Source of the DNA: Papaver somniferum
Taxonomy: Eukaryota; Streptophyta; Magnoliopsida; Ranunculales; Papaveraceae
DNA: 64,000 nucleotides
Direction: 5' to 3'
Assembly: GCF_003573695.1 (NCBI RefSeq)
Contig: NC_039359.1
Coordinates: 160,168,451 to 160,232,450 of the forward strand
The position numbers were made by a program, and so were the translations under genes. This document shows, piece by piece, positions 32,532 through 44,883 of this stretch (position 1 is its first letter; each line of letters begins with the position of its first letter). A model generated the notes under the pieces. It made no database searches, was not told the origin of the DNA, and saw only the letters and a program-made list of their open reading frames with translations.

Positions 32532-35500
32532 AAACGTTATCAAGCACGAAGCTAAACCGCAGAGCGAGATTGGTTAAAGTTTCTTTTTCTTTTTTCTACA
32601 TGGATGATAAATACAAGTTGTTCAAAAAAAAAATGGTGCTCGGATTTACATCGTCGCAGTTATGGAATCATCGTCAAGCTAAGTGTTTCTCTTCCTTTGA
32701 TTGTGGCAGATTTGATTTGATTTAATTTAAATTAATTTAATTTATGGGGAAAAGGAAATATGCTGATTTGATTTGTACTAATGATGAAAGGAAACCTGAA
32801 ACGTTAATGGGTGAAAGATGGGCCGAAGGGAATATGCCGATTTGTACTAACGCCAAAGGAAATTTGTTGGTTTGATTTGTCGAGGGGAATGGGTTTGGTG
32901 AGTTGTTTTCACCGTTTAATGTTAATGAATCATGGTTTGCGCAAGTCTGATTTTCTTTTACCTTTCTTTCAATTAAATGATTGGTTTGTCGGCCATGACT
33001 ATTTGATGTATCTCATATTTTTTTTTAATTCTTTTTTATCTATTAAATCATCATGTTGTGTTTTTTTACTTGATTGCCATCCATGATATGTATGATGCCG
33101 TGTGGTATGAGACTGTGAATATATAAATATCATGATTTGTTTGAACCATTTTGATTGGTTGATTTGGTCCATATAAATATATTTAATGTAATAAGTGGTC
33201 TTTATTTTTATTTTATTTTTATGAATCATAAGATGTAGTGATGTATGATACTCTAAGATTCTATGATGTTCGTGAGTCATCTTTGTTACGTTGAATATAG
33301 TACCTTATATTTACTTATTTATTTTATTTTATTTTCATATTTAAATATATTTAAAAAGTAAATAATTGTTTTAAAGGAAACAAAATGATTGTTTTAGTGT
33401 TTTGTGTGTATGCAATTTTTGGTGACGATTCGTTTTTTTTCTTCTTCAGTATTTGGCCGTTTCATTTTATGATTAATTGAATTAATTGAATGGAGTTCTT
33501 GATCTATGATTACTAAGTATGCCATAATCGAATTTGATGCTATGTTGTTTAATTTTGTAATGTTTTCATTTCTTTTAATTTTGCGGAAAATGCTATGAAA
33601 TTTCACTATTTAGTTTCTCACAAAAATGAATTAATGTTAATTAATATACAATTTGAACTTACCAAATCGATTTTTTTTAATTAATTAATATATAATATCC
33701 ATAATTATCTTTCACTCATAAATAAGATTAATAAAATATTTTCATCCATTCATGCAAAGTCCAATATAAAGATAATATTTAGTTTCCTCTAATAAATTCA
33801 TGCACATGCAATTAAAATACTCTTAATTAAAATATATTCATGCAAAGTCAATTTAGTTTCCATAAATACATGCACGTGCAAATACAATTAAAATAATCTT
33901 AATTAAAATATATTCATGCATTCATGCAAAGTCAATTTAATTTTCACGATTACATTCATGCACATGCAAGTATAATTAAATAATCTTAATTAAAATATAT
34001 TCATGCAAAGTCAATTTAGTTTCCAAATACATTCATGCACATGCAAGTATAATTAAAATAATCTTAACTAAAATATATTCATGTGTCAATGCAAAGTCAA
34101 TATAAAGATAATTATTTAGTTTCCACAAATACATTCATGGACATGCAATATAATTAAAGTAATTATTATAATTATTTTGTAAATATCACACTTATTTAAA
34201 AATGATGTCATTCAATTATTTGTTTTAATTCCTGTGAAACCAAAACATTAAAACTGCAATATTGCCTCTTGAACACGTTATGACCTTAACGAGTTAACAC
34301 TACTAACTAGATCATCATAATTTGGTCGTTAACCAGGTTATGATTTTTTTTTAGTATGGTCTTTTCCAGTTGGACCTAACTCGACGCAAGAATGACATTT
34401 TGGACTCAGAAGTACTTGATCATCATTATTGTGCATTTGAGGTGGAAATCATTTTTTTTGAAAAATAATAAGGAATATATTCCTTTATACAACTTTATGC
34501 TAATGACAACGCACTGTCTAAAGGTAGAGCTATGTATTCCCTTATGTTTCTAAACACATGCATCCAAATTTTTGTGGAAGAACACACAAAAAGTCATATG
34601 AGTCAGATTTTATTTTGTTCTCCCTCTTCCAATATTTTTTTTACTTCATTCATAAACTAATGAACCAGTATATGTTAAAGTATCAATAAGAGATTCACTG
34701 TCTTTAGTAGGCTATTCAACCTAAAGTAAATGGTACATTCAAAATGAGATTCTCTTGACCTATTGAGATGAAGAAATTTCTCAAATTAAGATAATCGTAG
34801 AAAAATTGAAAATAATAAAAACCCCGAAGTAATGAGGGTAGACGTACTGACACAAGTGAAGCATGTGAAAAGAGTTGGGAATGAATCTTCTTACTGGTAT
34901 TGGTAAAGCAATGCAATGCGGGTACCATAGTAGAAACCAATTTCCACTGGAAAGGTCATCAACTCACAGTGATGAGGAACTTTACTTGGCATATTAACTA
35001 TTTACTTGAATTAGATCCGATGTCTGTGCTTATGGATTGAAAAATACATCATTCCACGAGACATAAATTCTCTATAACACTTGAGATATATCCGGATGAA
35101 AAATATATCATCGTCCCTGAAACGTAACATATATTCACTTTAAAGTACTCGAGTTGAATCTCACTTTTGTTACTAATAAGGCCACACCACTTATTTAATA
35201 TCTCAAGACTCAATGTCTAACAGATAGTGGTTTCCCTCCCACTAGCTTAAGGAATTTAAACTAGTTGTTGAACTATTTCCTTATAATGTGACTACGAGGG
35301 TTGGATCATCGAGCGCGACATTGCTCAAAATCTCTACATGTACCGAGAGATGATTACACCTTGTTAAATTCCCAAGAAACCCATGCAAATGGATATCATG
35401 TGGAACCTCACAGTGATGAGGATGTAATTGATTGCATCTTTTATAACCTTTAATGAATATGGAAGGAAGCATATTCTTAGAGAAATTTATGAGTCGATTT

Positions 35501-35643
35501 GGTGAAATGTAAATCACTAATATTTGGATATTGAATCCATATTGACCCCGAGAATAAATTTTGGGTATTGACTCATACAGACTTTGGTATAACTATAAAG
35601 CTACTTTGGTTGTGACATGATGATCGTTTTGAAAGGACTCATA
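32532..35643 (+). other. 5' internal region of the decayed Copia, no intact gene
   Basis: This should contain gag, but no clear gag or zinc-knuckle frame survives. Frames here are short and disagree between strands. Confidence 0.5.
33725..34195. repeat. Tandem repeat of about 75-90 bp, five copies
   Basis: Each unit contains ATTCATGCAAAGTCAATTTA, a TTTCC stretch, CATGCACATGCAA and AATAATCTTAATTAAAATAT. It lies in the 5' non-coding part of the decayed Copia. No gene is involved. Confidence 0.85.
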
Positions 35644-36119
35644 TGTAGGATCAGAATCTCGCAACGACAATATTTCAACGAAATTATCAACAACACAACA
35701 CAACACAACAGCGTCGCAGAACAATTTCAGAAATGATATAATAAACGACGTCATCTAAAATCATGAGAAAGATGTGATGATCCTGCGAAAATTAGAGAGT
35801 TTGCGAGATTAACATTTGTAAGATTGCGAGAATGTCGCAAGCCATATCCGAAAATAAAGGACAGATTAGCTGTCATCCACTATGTATTTCCCTATAAATA
35901 GTCGTTCAAGTTGTAAAGAAAAGGGAGAGATCTTTTTGAGTAAGAAACGAGTAAATAGGAGAGAGAAAGTCTAGAGCAGAGGTCATTCTTGATTCCTTTA
36001 TCTTTTCTTGTAAGAACATTTAAAGATTGATCAATAAAATTAAGAGTGTAAATCTAAAAATGAGTTGAGTAATAATGAAATCATATGAGGGGTGTAGTGT
36101 AGGATTTCCTGCAACTACA
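35644..36119 (+). repeat. 5' LTR of the nested Gypsy
   Basis: Differs from 44013-44483 by a handful of substitutions and a short CAACA-repeat length change. It contains CCTATAAATAGTC (TATA box) followed by a transcribed leader and AATAAAATTAAG, a likely polyadenylation signal. Confidence 0.93.
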
Positions 36120-36254
36120 TAATGGCGCTATAAACAGGGACGCATCGAAGATTATTCTAGAAAAAATTGAAGATTAATATTGAGATTTGTAAATATTTGG
36201 AGTGATTGATTAAGAATTTTACATAATTTCTTGCAATTCGTTAACACTGAAGAA

Positions 36255-38524
36255 ATGGCTAGGAGAAGAAATACATCAGAACAACCAACCCTTGTTAGAA
36301 GAAGTAAGCGAATTGCTGGAAGAGAAAGAAGTGAAATGGGAGAATCTACTAGAATGAGAAATAATGGAGAAAATAAAATTCAACCACCAATTCAACAGAC
36401 ACTAGTATAAGGGAGGAATACAGATTATGATAGGGTGAGTATACACACTTGGCAATCAAATTCGGCAGAAGAAGTAGAAGAAGAGCAACAAACCAGAAAC
36501 TATAGACAGGCAGAGAGAAATCAAGAAGCAGATGAAGGAATAACTCATGGAGATGAAGAAATTGGAGCGTTAGAAACGTTGAGACGAAGAATACATGAAG
36601 AAAGAAGAGCTGAGGCAGAAGAACGTGCAAATCTAACAAGGAAAAATCACGAATTGAGGATGGAAAATATGAGACTACAGAGTAGAAGATCGAGAAGCAT
36701 TACAAAATCATATTCAAGATCGAATAGAAGAGAAATGAGGTGAAACTCACCCACAATCAATGCTGGAAACAATATTCAAGAAGAAATATCAAATCCTAAT
36801 GAAGAAAACCGCGAAAATAGAGAAAGAGCTGATGATCGTTACGTTCCACAAAATGAAACTTTTGACGATAGGCAAAATGGTAGAAATCAAGAGAATGGAC
36901 AATGTCAGGGACGAAATGATCAATATGGCGAAGGAAATCGAGAGGAAGGAATAAGAATTTTACATGAAAGAGAAACTCAAAGAAATCAACAGACGATTAA
37001 AGAAGAAATTGAAAGACATTATGCTGAACAAGCGCGTTTAATTTGCGAACGTGAAAGATTGAGAGCGGAAATGGAAGAACAAGAGCTTCAGGAGACAATT
37101 CTCCAGAACAATCAAGACAATCAAGAAAGAAGGCGTACACAAAACCGGAATAACGGTAATATCAATGAAGAGTACGATAGAATAAAGAGAATGGCTGAAA
37201 GGCAGCAAATGAAATTAATAAGGAATGAACAAAATCATGAAGGGGAAAATGAGAGACATAATAATTTGCGAATTAAAGATAGAGATGAAGAACAAACTCG
37301 CAGAAGAAGACGAGATGAGAATAATGAAGAAGAAATGCAAAATTTCGCGAGAGAAGAAAGACATGAACGCAGAAGAAGAGAGGCGAAATTAAAAAGACCA
37401 ATGGATCAAAATTCAGGTGTAAATAAACAAATCTTGAAAGAATTAGAAGAAATGAGAGGAATGCTAAATAATAGAGGAGAAGTAGGCAGCAGACAATTGG
37501 ATGAAGTTATAGAAGAAGCTGCGAAAACTCCATTTACAAGGGAAGTACAATTAGGAGGAATACCACCGAAATGCAATTCAACAAATTAAAGCCTATGTGA
37601 GGTGCATGTTGAAATGGGAAAATCATGATGCCGTATTGTGCAAATATTTCGCATCCAGCTTAATAGGATAGGCGTTAAAATGGTTTGAAGGTCTACCAAA
37701 GAATACAATAACATCCCTCAATCATTTGCAGACTACATTCCTAGGGGCATATATAAGTAATAATTATTCGCGACCTGGTATAAAAGATGTGTTTGGATTA
37801 AAACAGAGGATTGACGAAAGTTTGAAACACCTGACTAAAAGATGGAGAACAATGTGTAGCGAAATGGCTGGCCGTGTAGATGAGAGATATCTTATATTAT
37901 CATTTATCAATGCTATGTTTGCAACAAACCTATTGTATGTCCAAATTTTCAGAGTCAAGAATACGATCACAATGACTGAATTGCGAGAACTTCAAGAAGA
38001 ATACATTGCTCTAGAGGAAAGGCAAAATGAAATGGAATCATATCCAGTTGCGAACACCAACTCACAAACAGCGAATGCAAGCTTATTACCCAAGCTAATA
38101 AACACAGTAGCGAATACTTCGCAAGTACAACAAGAGAAGGTGACGGGTAACAATCAACAGAAACTGGTGGCTATGGGAAGCCGAGATCAAGAGGAGTATG
38201 AAAGAGAAAGAAATTTCTACAATCGTGGTGGAAATAACAAGATTCAAAGACTCGATCAACCACAAGAAACTTATGGAGGTCAAAGACAAAACTATAATAG
38301 AGGACAAGGAGGTCACAAGGTAGTATGGGAAGAAATCAAGATGCCACCTCTAAATGCAAGTGTGGAGAAAATATGGGAAGCTATAATTTTGATGGAGAAT
38401 ATACCAACACCATGGAACATGGGAACGGAACCACCTCCAAACCACAGAAGCCATGAGTTTTGTTCTTATCATCATTTTCATGGACATACAACAAATGATT
38501 GCAGAAATGTAAAAAGAATTATTT
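36255..38524 (+). pseudogene. Gag of the nested Gypsy element, interrupted
   Basis: The frame starts at 36255 (MARRRNTSEQPTLVRRSKRI). A very long Arg/Glu/Asn-rich coiled-coil-like region (to about 37500) precedes the retrotransposon gag core (MLKWENHDAVLCKYFASSLI, ALKWFEGLPKNT, DESLKHLTKRWRTMC) and a Cys-His segment ending FCSYHHFHGHTTNDC near 38505. In-frame stops occur near 36408, 36741 and 37587, with a frame change at about 37590 and another stop at about 37670. The size and the charged N-terminal extension resemble Tat/Ogre-type Gag. It is not translatable as one protein in this copy. Confidence 0.85.
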
Positions 38525-39438
38525 GAGAATGATAGATCAAGGAAAACTAAACCACTTTTTGGTAGGGCACCCACAATCTCAACCATTACCACCACCACCA
38601 GAGCATCACAAAGTAAACACGATGAAAAAGAAGGAAACATTCTTCATAGAAGTTGGTGCAAAAGCAAAAATCTATTCTGTCACTCTATCGTACATTCATA
38701 AGACAATTGAAGATTTTCATGACAATGTTTTGAGTAGAGTGTTCGCAAGAGATAATGGAAGAGAATTATGAATATTGCGAAAATCTCGCCACTAGAGGAA
38801 TGGCAGAAACAGATCATTTCTTTTACCGCAGAAGAATTCCCGAGGGTGAAGAGGTACATGATAATCCATTGGTAGTAAAATTAGAAATTAATCCAAAACC
38901 GAAAGAAGATGAGGATGATGAATCTGAAGATTCATGGGAAATAAATAGAATTCTAATCGATACTGGAAGCTCTGTGAACATCTTATTTTATCATACTTAT
39001 AAAACTATGGAGGAAGAGATGATGCTCTTATACCATCAACATATAAGATATATGGTTTTAATGGTACTGCTAACAAGCCTAAAGGGGAGGTTACTATGCG
39101 AATTCCCATTGAAGGTAATATCTTCCAAAATCTTATTCTGTGTCGTTGATGTACAATCACCCTACAATGTGTTAATTTGTCGACCTGGGCTACATGGGAT
39201 TCTAGGTGTAGCTTCAACTTTCCACCAATGCATCAAATTCCCTCACCCCAGTGGTGTAGGAATCATAAAGGGAGATTGGATTGAAGGAAAGAGGTGTTAC
39301 GAAACTGAGATAGAATCTTGCGAAGGAAGAGAAAACAAGAAGGAAAACAGGCGAAACAAAATCAAAGATACACAGAGAAGTGAGAGGTTGATGGTGGATG
39401 CAATCGAAAGAAAAGAAGAAAAGATGTTGGGAAACTAA
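38525..39438 (+). pseudogene. Aspartic protease region of the nested Gypsy element
   Basis: The frame 38755-39438 contains the catalytic ILIDTGSSVNILFYHTYK and later VVDVQSPYNVLICRPGLHGI plus GVGIIKGDW, typical of the Gypsy Tat protease domain. The linking frame 38499-38771 carries FFIEVGAKAKIYSVTL. Between the DTG and VQSPYN motifs the expected frame is shifted (around 39015-39130), so the enzyme is probably defective. Right after it, where reverse transcriptase should begin, the sequence turns non-coding. Confidence 0.82.
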
Positions 39439-40700
39439 TGCTAGCTCAGAATAAAAATGATGAACATACCACTACCAAGAAAGCAGTAGCAGAAAATAAT
39501 AAAGAAGCAGAGGATGTCAAAGGTAATAAAAACAAGAAATGTATGAGTGATTAAGTTGTTGCGAAACTCTCGCAATAAGTAAAATTCTCAAAAATGCATT
39601 TTATTGAGTGGCAAAATTGAGATTGCAAAATGCAAATACAATATGATGATGTGCGAGACTCTCGCAGAGATAATAAATTTTACAGAAGACAATCAGAGAA
39701 AAATGACAAAAGAGAAAGGAGCAAACCTTTATGGCGTACACCCTAGTTCGCGAATGCAATTTCGCAAGAGGCAAATGTAAGACCTAAAATACGTCATATA
39801 AGGGGGTACCTGTTGCATGGCTCAGGGAAAGGCTACATCGCCACCGGAACCTGAGTCATGGAGATTTGGGGTCAATAAAGGCCATTCGGGAGAGGCACCT
39901 TGGATTCCCAGCTTAAGAATATGACTTAGGTTGGGCGACTAAGGTAATAAGGACTCTCCCAAGGAGTGCAGATTTGATCAAGGCGCCGAGGTACACGGTT
40001 GAGTCAAGAGTGCCAGGGGCGTTTGAAGCGCACCTTGCCATTCTTGACAAGTCTTGGCTTATACTGCACTCGTCCTGAAGAAAACCCCACTTAGGGTGCA
40101 GTCTCGTAACCATAAGCCCTATAGGTAAAAGGGATAAGAGGATGCGAAAATAACTGGTTGTTGTTAATACTGGATGGGAGGAGCTAACCTTGTATGGTAG
40201 AAGTAAACCTCCTTGAAGGGGAAACCAGGGGGGAGATAAGGGCGGCACCCTCCATTAGGGAGATGATAAGTGTCTTAAGACACAAATATCATGAGGCTTT
40301 TTATTCGCAAGGGTATTAAGGCTTGTCATATTTGTGCAACAATCCTGAAGAGGCAATAATACAAAAGAAAAAGATAAGACGAGATCAATGGGTTTTCGCA
40401 TGAAAGTGCGAGAACGTCCTGCGATTTCGTCGCAAGATGGCAATGTCATGAGGCTTTATTTTCGCAAGAAAATTTAGGCCTATCATATTGTCGCAACATT
40501 CCTGAAGAGGCCACAATACAAAAGAAAAAGTTAAGACAAGATCAATGGGTTTTTGCATGAAAGTGCAAGGACGTCCTGCGATTTTGTCGCAACGACAAGA
40601 GGTGGCATAATAAGACCTTTAATTAGGAAGGAAAAATAAGACCACACAGTAATGAGATTTTGAAGAGAATCAAAATTCACTTAGCATAAGATTGCGAAAT
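39439..40700 (+). other. Non-coding internal block of the nested Gypsy
   Basis: This replaces the expected reverse transcriptase, RNase H and integrase. It includes CACCGGAACCTGAGTCATGG and a GC-richer stretch (39800-40260) with no open frame of interest, and a direct repeat of about 110 bp (40280-40440 against 40450-40600: AAGGCTTGTCAT/TAGGCCTATCAT, CCTGAAGAGGC, AGATCAATGGGTTTT). Confidence 0.6.
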
Positions 40701-40960
40701 TATACATAATTAGAAAAATCTCTCGTTTGGATACAAATAACAGAGGCAAGTATGGGAATGAATGAAATTAGAAAATGTTATTTGTCTCTATATGATAGAT
40801 TTACAAAAAAATTCAAAAATTAATGATTATATTGATTAACTATATTGCAAGGAAGAATTGTTTTAATGAATGCAGGTCAAAATGAAAGAAACACAAATAT
40901 ACAGAAAGAAGGAATAAATGTACAAGTATTACAGAGGATCAAAGAAAGAAGCAAAGACTA

Positions 40961-43620
40961 CTTCTTAGTTGATCCTTCATCATCTTCATCAGACTTGTTC
41001 TCTTCTTCGTATGCGTCATAATCTTCATCACCATCATAACCTTCATCACCATCAGATTCCTCATCATCAGCTTCGCTATCATAAATAATCAGACTGGGAT
41101 TATTCTGTGGGATCTCTTCCAAGAGACAAGGATAATCAGAATAAGGGATATTATGATCGTCACAAACCATTTGGATAGTTTGATTGCGAAAATGCATAAC
41201 ATCATTCTTAAAATTCGCAACAGTAATCTTGATTTGATTCTTTAATCTAGAATACTTGTCGTTGCGAGAAGAAAGATTCTTTGCGAGCTCCTCCTTTTCA
41301 GCTTCGAGTTCCTCAATCTTTTCACGATATCTACTTTCAGAATCTGCGAGCAAAAGACAATCAATTATTAACTTGATGAAAATTCATAAGAAGCAAAAGA
41401 TTAGTAAAGAAGAGCAGTTAATAACCTTCTCTGTCAGAAATCATATCTCTAATCAAGGCTGTATGCTCAACTTGGAGACGAACATTTACACCTAAATCTT
41501 TTCTGGCATCATCTAAGATTTTCGCAGTCCAAACAAATTCATCCTCATTACTTATAAGAATACGAGAACAAATATGATTTTCCCTTTCGCAGAGTTCAAT
41601 GTTCTTGCGGCTAGCTTCATCTCGTTCAAGTTGAACTTCAAGAAGAGTCGCTTGGAATTTCGCCAAAGCCTTATCACCTTGATCAGAGATGCGATCCTTA
41701 TCATCTATGAGACCGCTAATTTTGGTTCTTAACTCATTGGTTTTCTATTTAGAATCAAGAAAGAGACACTTAAATTGGTTGGCTAAGCCTAAACTAGATC
41801 TATGGTCAATTTCTAAGAGGCGAAATTTAGATCTAAGCTCATTTAGAGAAAGAGATGAAATTCTATCATTTGAAAAACTATTTAAGGAATTGTTAAGACG
41901 CTCAAGAAGGGTATCATTATCCAAGGCATTAGGAAATGAACGAAGAAGGGTAGCTTCATCAGAAAGACCATAAATGTCTGCAAAAAGGATCATTTAAATA
42001 AGATAAAACAACAGGATGAATGAATGAAGGGAAAAGAGAAAAATAACATACCGTAAAGCTGATTATTAACTTGCTGAAGACTAGAGATTTTGTTCTTATA
42101 TGAAGAAGAATCAATTTCTAGTTGTCTATTTTTCTCGCAAAGACCTTTAACTTCAACTTCCAATTCTTCATTCTTTGTGCGAAATTGAAGATTCTTCTTT
42201 TCAAGGTTTTCGCGTCTCCTCTCTAGATCCGAGGCAATAGCGAAAGAAGATTTTCCATCCTGCGAGAAAATATAAAAAATATTAATATAGAAAAAAAAAA
42301 TTGAGTTATGACAATGAAGAAATAAAAGGATAAAAGTATACCAGACTATTGAGGGAATGGAAGAAGTCGGGAGTCACTGATCTAGAAATTCCACGAAGAG
42401 AACTATCACCATCCAACAAAGGGACATCGCAAATTGTAGCGAGAGCTTTGCAGGTATTAGCGAATTGGTTATCTCCCATTCCTTGCAGAGAATCATAAAA
42501 GATGCCAGAGAGCTTATCCATAGAAGATTCAGGTGGAAAATCTTCACTTGCGGCAAGATTATCATTGTCCTCATCATCCTTGTCACTTTCGGAATTTTCA
42601 TGATGAGGAATATTTGAAGGAGAAGAAGAACGGACTTTCCTTTTCTTTGAAGGAGGAGCAGTTGATTTTTCTCTGCGAAGAGCACCTTTGCCTTTATCAC
42701 CAGTCTTCGCAACACCAGCAGGTTCTTCTATTTCAGCAATAATCTTCACACACATATTGAAATAAGAAATGGAAGCAACAGTATACTGTTTAAAATCATA
42801 AGAGAAAATTTCTTACCTCATCTGTGTATGAGCGAAGAGCTAACAGAGTACTAGCTTTCCCAGTCCTGTTATAACTGTCTTTCAGTTTTTGGATCTGCAG
42901 AATGTCGCAAGAGTTAGCGAACAAAATAATAAAGACAAATAAAGAAATATAAAGTGAGATAAACGGGAAGAAACATACCTCTTTCTCCTTCTCGGGCCAA
43001 GAGAAAACCCAAGGTTGATAAGCAGCGAGATTCGCAGGAAGAACATTTGACCCAGCAATGTAAGGTCCTTTTAGCATTAAAGGAAAAACACACCATTTAT
43101 CATCTTTGGATTGGCGAGGAGTTGTGTTTTACCAGAATGCCAGTCAATGTCTTGCATGAGAATTTTAGCTTCATCAATGTTATCTTTCCTTTTTAAGCGA
43201 ATACCCCAGCGAGTATTCTCTTTCTTCATGGAGATCAGTTCATAGTTCTCAAAGAAACTCGCTACTGTGTATTTCTCAGCAATTATCTCTAGGTCTGCGA
43301 ATTTAGGATCCCTAAGTTCTTTGGAACAGAGATCCTTTACCAGCACCACGGTTAGCGAACTCTAGCATCAGACGGATGCAGTCCCCACTCAGTTGGAAGA
43401 TAGCTCGCGAAAATCCCGAGTGAGCGAGAATTTCATAGAATAAGGAATATCTGGGTCATAAAGAGGAATGGGAGACCTGCGAGAATCTGACCTAGCGAAA
43501 TTATGATTGATTGATCATCACAATACTGATCAGAGAAAAGTTTGACAGAAAGAATTGATTGGCACTTTCACCAGGAATGGTAGAAGTGTGAAACCTTTTC
43601 AGCAAGATCTTTTTGGACAT
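40961..43620 (-). CDS. Antisense multi-exon gene of the Gypsy element (extra ORF, plant-transposon-protein type)
   Basis: Read on the minus strand from about 43617 (MSKKILLKRFHTSTIPGESA), consecutive coding blocks are separated by short AT-rich introns with usable splice sites, for example donor after WPEKEKE at 42979 and acceptor before IQKLKDSYNRTGKA at 42900. Blocks include LPTEWGLHPSDARVR, KEYT-like AEKYTVASFFENYELISMKK, a basic KKRKVRSSSPS segment (about 42650), coiled-coil blocks (41420-41990) and an acidic tail ending DEDDEGSTKK before the stop at 40961. Tat-lineage Gypsy elements are known to carry an antisense extra gene between pol and the 3' LTR. At least one stop in the first block suggests partial decay. 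Function is unknown. Confidence 0.65.
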
Positions 43621-44012
43621 CTTTTAAATTCTCTCATGTCTATGACCACTTGGAGCATATTTGAATATAGAGTATGGGAATGAATAAGTAAGAAGATTGA
43701 AGGGGAAAAATTACAGCAGAACTTGCAGAAGAATAACAGAGTTGCAGAGATGAGAAATAAAAAGAAAGAAAGTAAAAAGAAAGTGGAAAGAAGAGTAAAA
43801 GAGTATATAAAGGAGATTTTTTACTCGAAGAAATAAACACCATTAAGACGAAAATACGTGAGCGGTTGAAAAGCAACGGTTACAGAAGACGTGTCAAGAA
43901 ACGGATGGAAGAAACAATACGTGTGATAAATGCAGAATATGAAGAGATGAACAGCTGAGGCGTTTCTCACATCATTCTCTACTTTGCAGAGAAGATACGA
44001 GAAGAGGCAAGA

Positions 44013-44483
44013 TGTAGGATCAGAATCTCGCAACGACAATATTTCAGCGAAATTATCAACAACACAACACAACAGCGTCGCAGAAAAATTTCAGAAATGA
44101 TATAATAAACGACGTCAGCTAAAATCATGAGAAAGATGTGATGATCCTGCGAAAATTAGAGAGTTTGCGAGATTAACATTTGTAAGATTGCGAGAATGTC
44201 GCAAGACATATCCGAAAATAAAGGACAGATTAGTTGTCATCCACTATGTATTTCCCTATAAATAGTCGTTCAAGTTGTAAAGAAAAGGGAGAGATCTTTT
44301 TGAGTAAGAAACAAGTAAATAGGAGAGAGAAATTCTAGAGCAGAGGTCATTCTTGATTCTTTTATCTTATCTTGTAAGAACATTTAAAGATTGATCAATA
44401 AAATTAAGAGTGTAAATCTAAAAAGGAGTTGAGTAATAATGAAATCATATGAGGGGTGTAGTGTAGGATTTCCTACAACTACA
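44013..44483 (+). repeat. 3' LTR of the nested Gypsy
   Basis: Pairs with 35644-36119. On the minus strand it lies upstream of the antisense gene and may supply its promoter, which is inference. Confidence 0.93.
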
Positions 44484-44883
44484 TCATACGTACATCACTT
44501 TATTTGAGTGAACGAGACAACGGAAAAAAGATTGAAAAAATGCGAAGTGAAGGCATATCTTTCAATACGTGTTTTCTAAAGTACCAGATGCACAACCCCT
44601 CATTCCCATTGTGCTTTTAAGTAAGAAAGCATATCACTCATTTTACAAAGTCTTCAGTAAAACAGGATCGAGACCATCCTAAGATGCAAATGGTAAAATT
44701 TACATATTACAAAGAAAACAAGGTGAAATTCAGAAAAATATTCATGCGGAATGCGGACCATTAAATTTACTTATGGCTCTGGTGAATGTTTTAAAATTTT
44801 GGACTAATTATAGTTTCCAAGAAATTTGCGTTTGGAAACTACTAGCACATATTTTACATGTAGGGGCTCACCATCCCTTGTAA

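Larger units (their letters stand above)
35644..44483 (+). mobile_element. Gypsy (Tat-like) retrotransposon, non-autonomous, 5-bp TSD, with antisense gene
   Basis: LTRs of 476 and 471 bp (35644-36119 and 44013-44483) start TGTAGGAT and end AACTACA. TCATA flanks both sides (35639-35643 and 44484-44488). A TGGCGCTATAAACAGGG primer-type site follows the 5' LTR. The internal region has a long gag, an aspartic protease, a non-coding GC-richer block, and an antisense multi-exon gene before the 3' LTR. No reverse transcriptase, RNase H or integrase can be found, so it depends on a partner. The near-identical LTRs indicate recent insertion into the Copia. Confidence 0.95.

Noticed and set aside
41256..41973. 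Plus-strand frames in the Gypsy antisense region
   Set aside because: The minus-strand frames form a consistent series with splice sites and coiled-coil composition; the plus frames are shadows.
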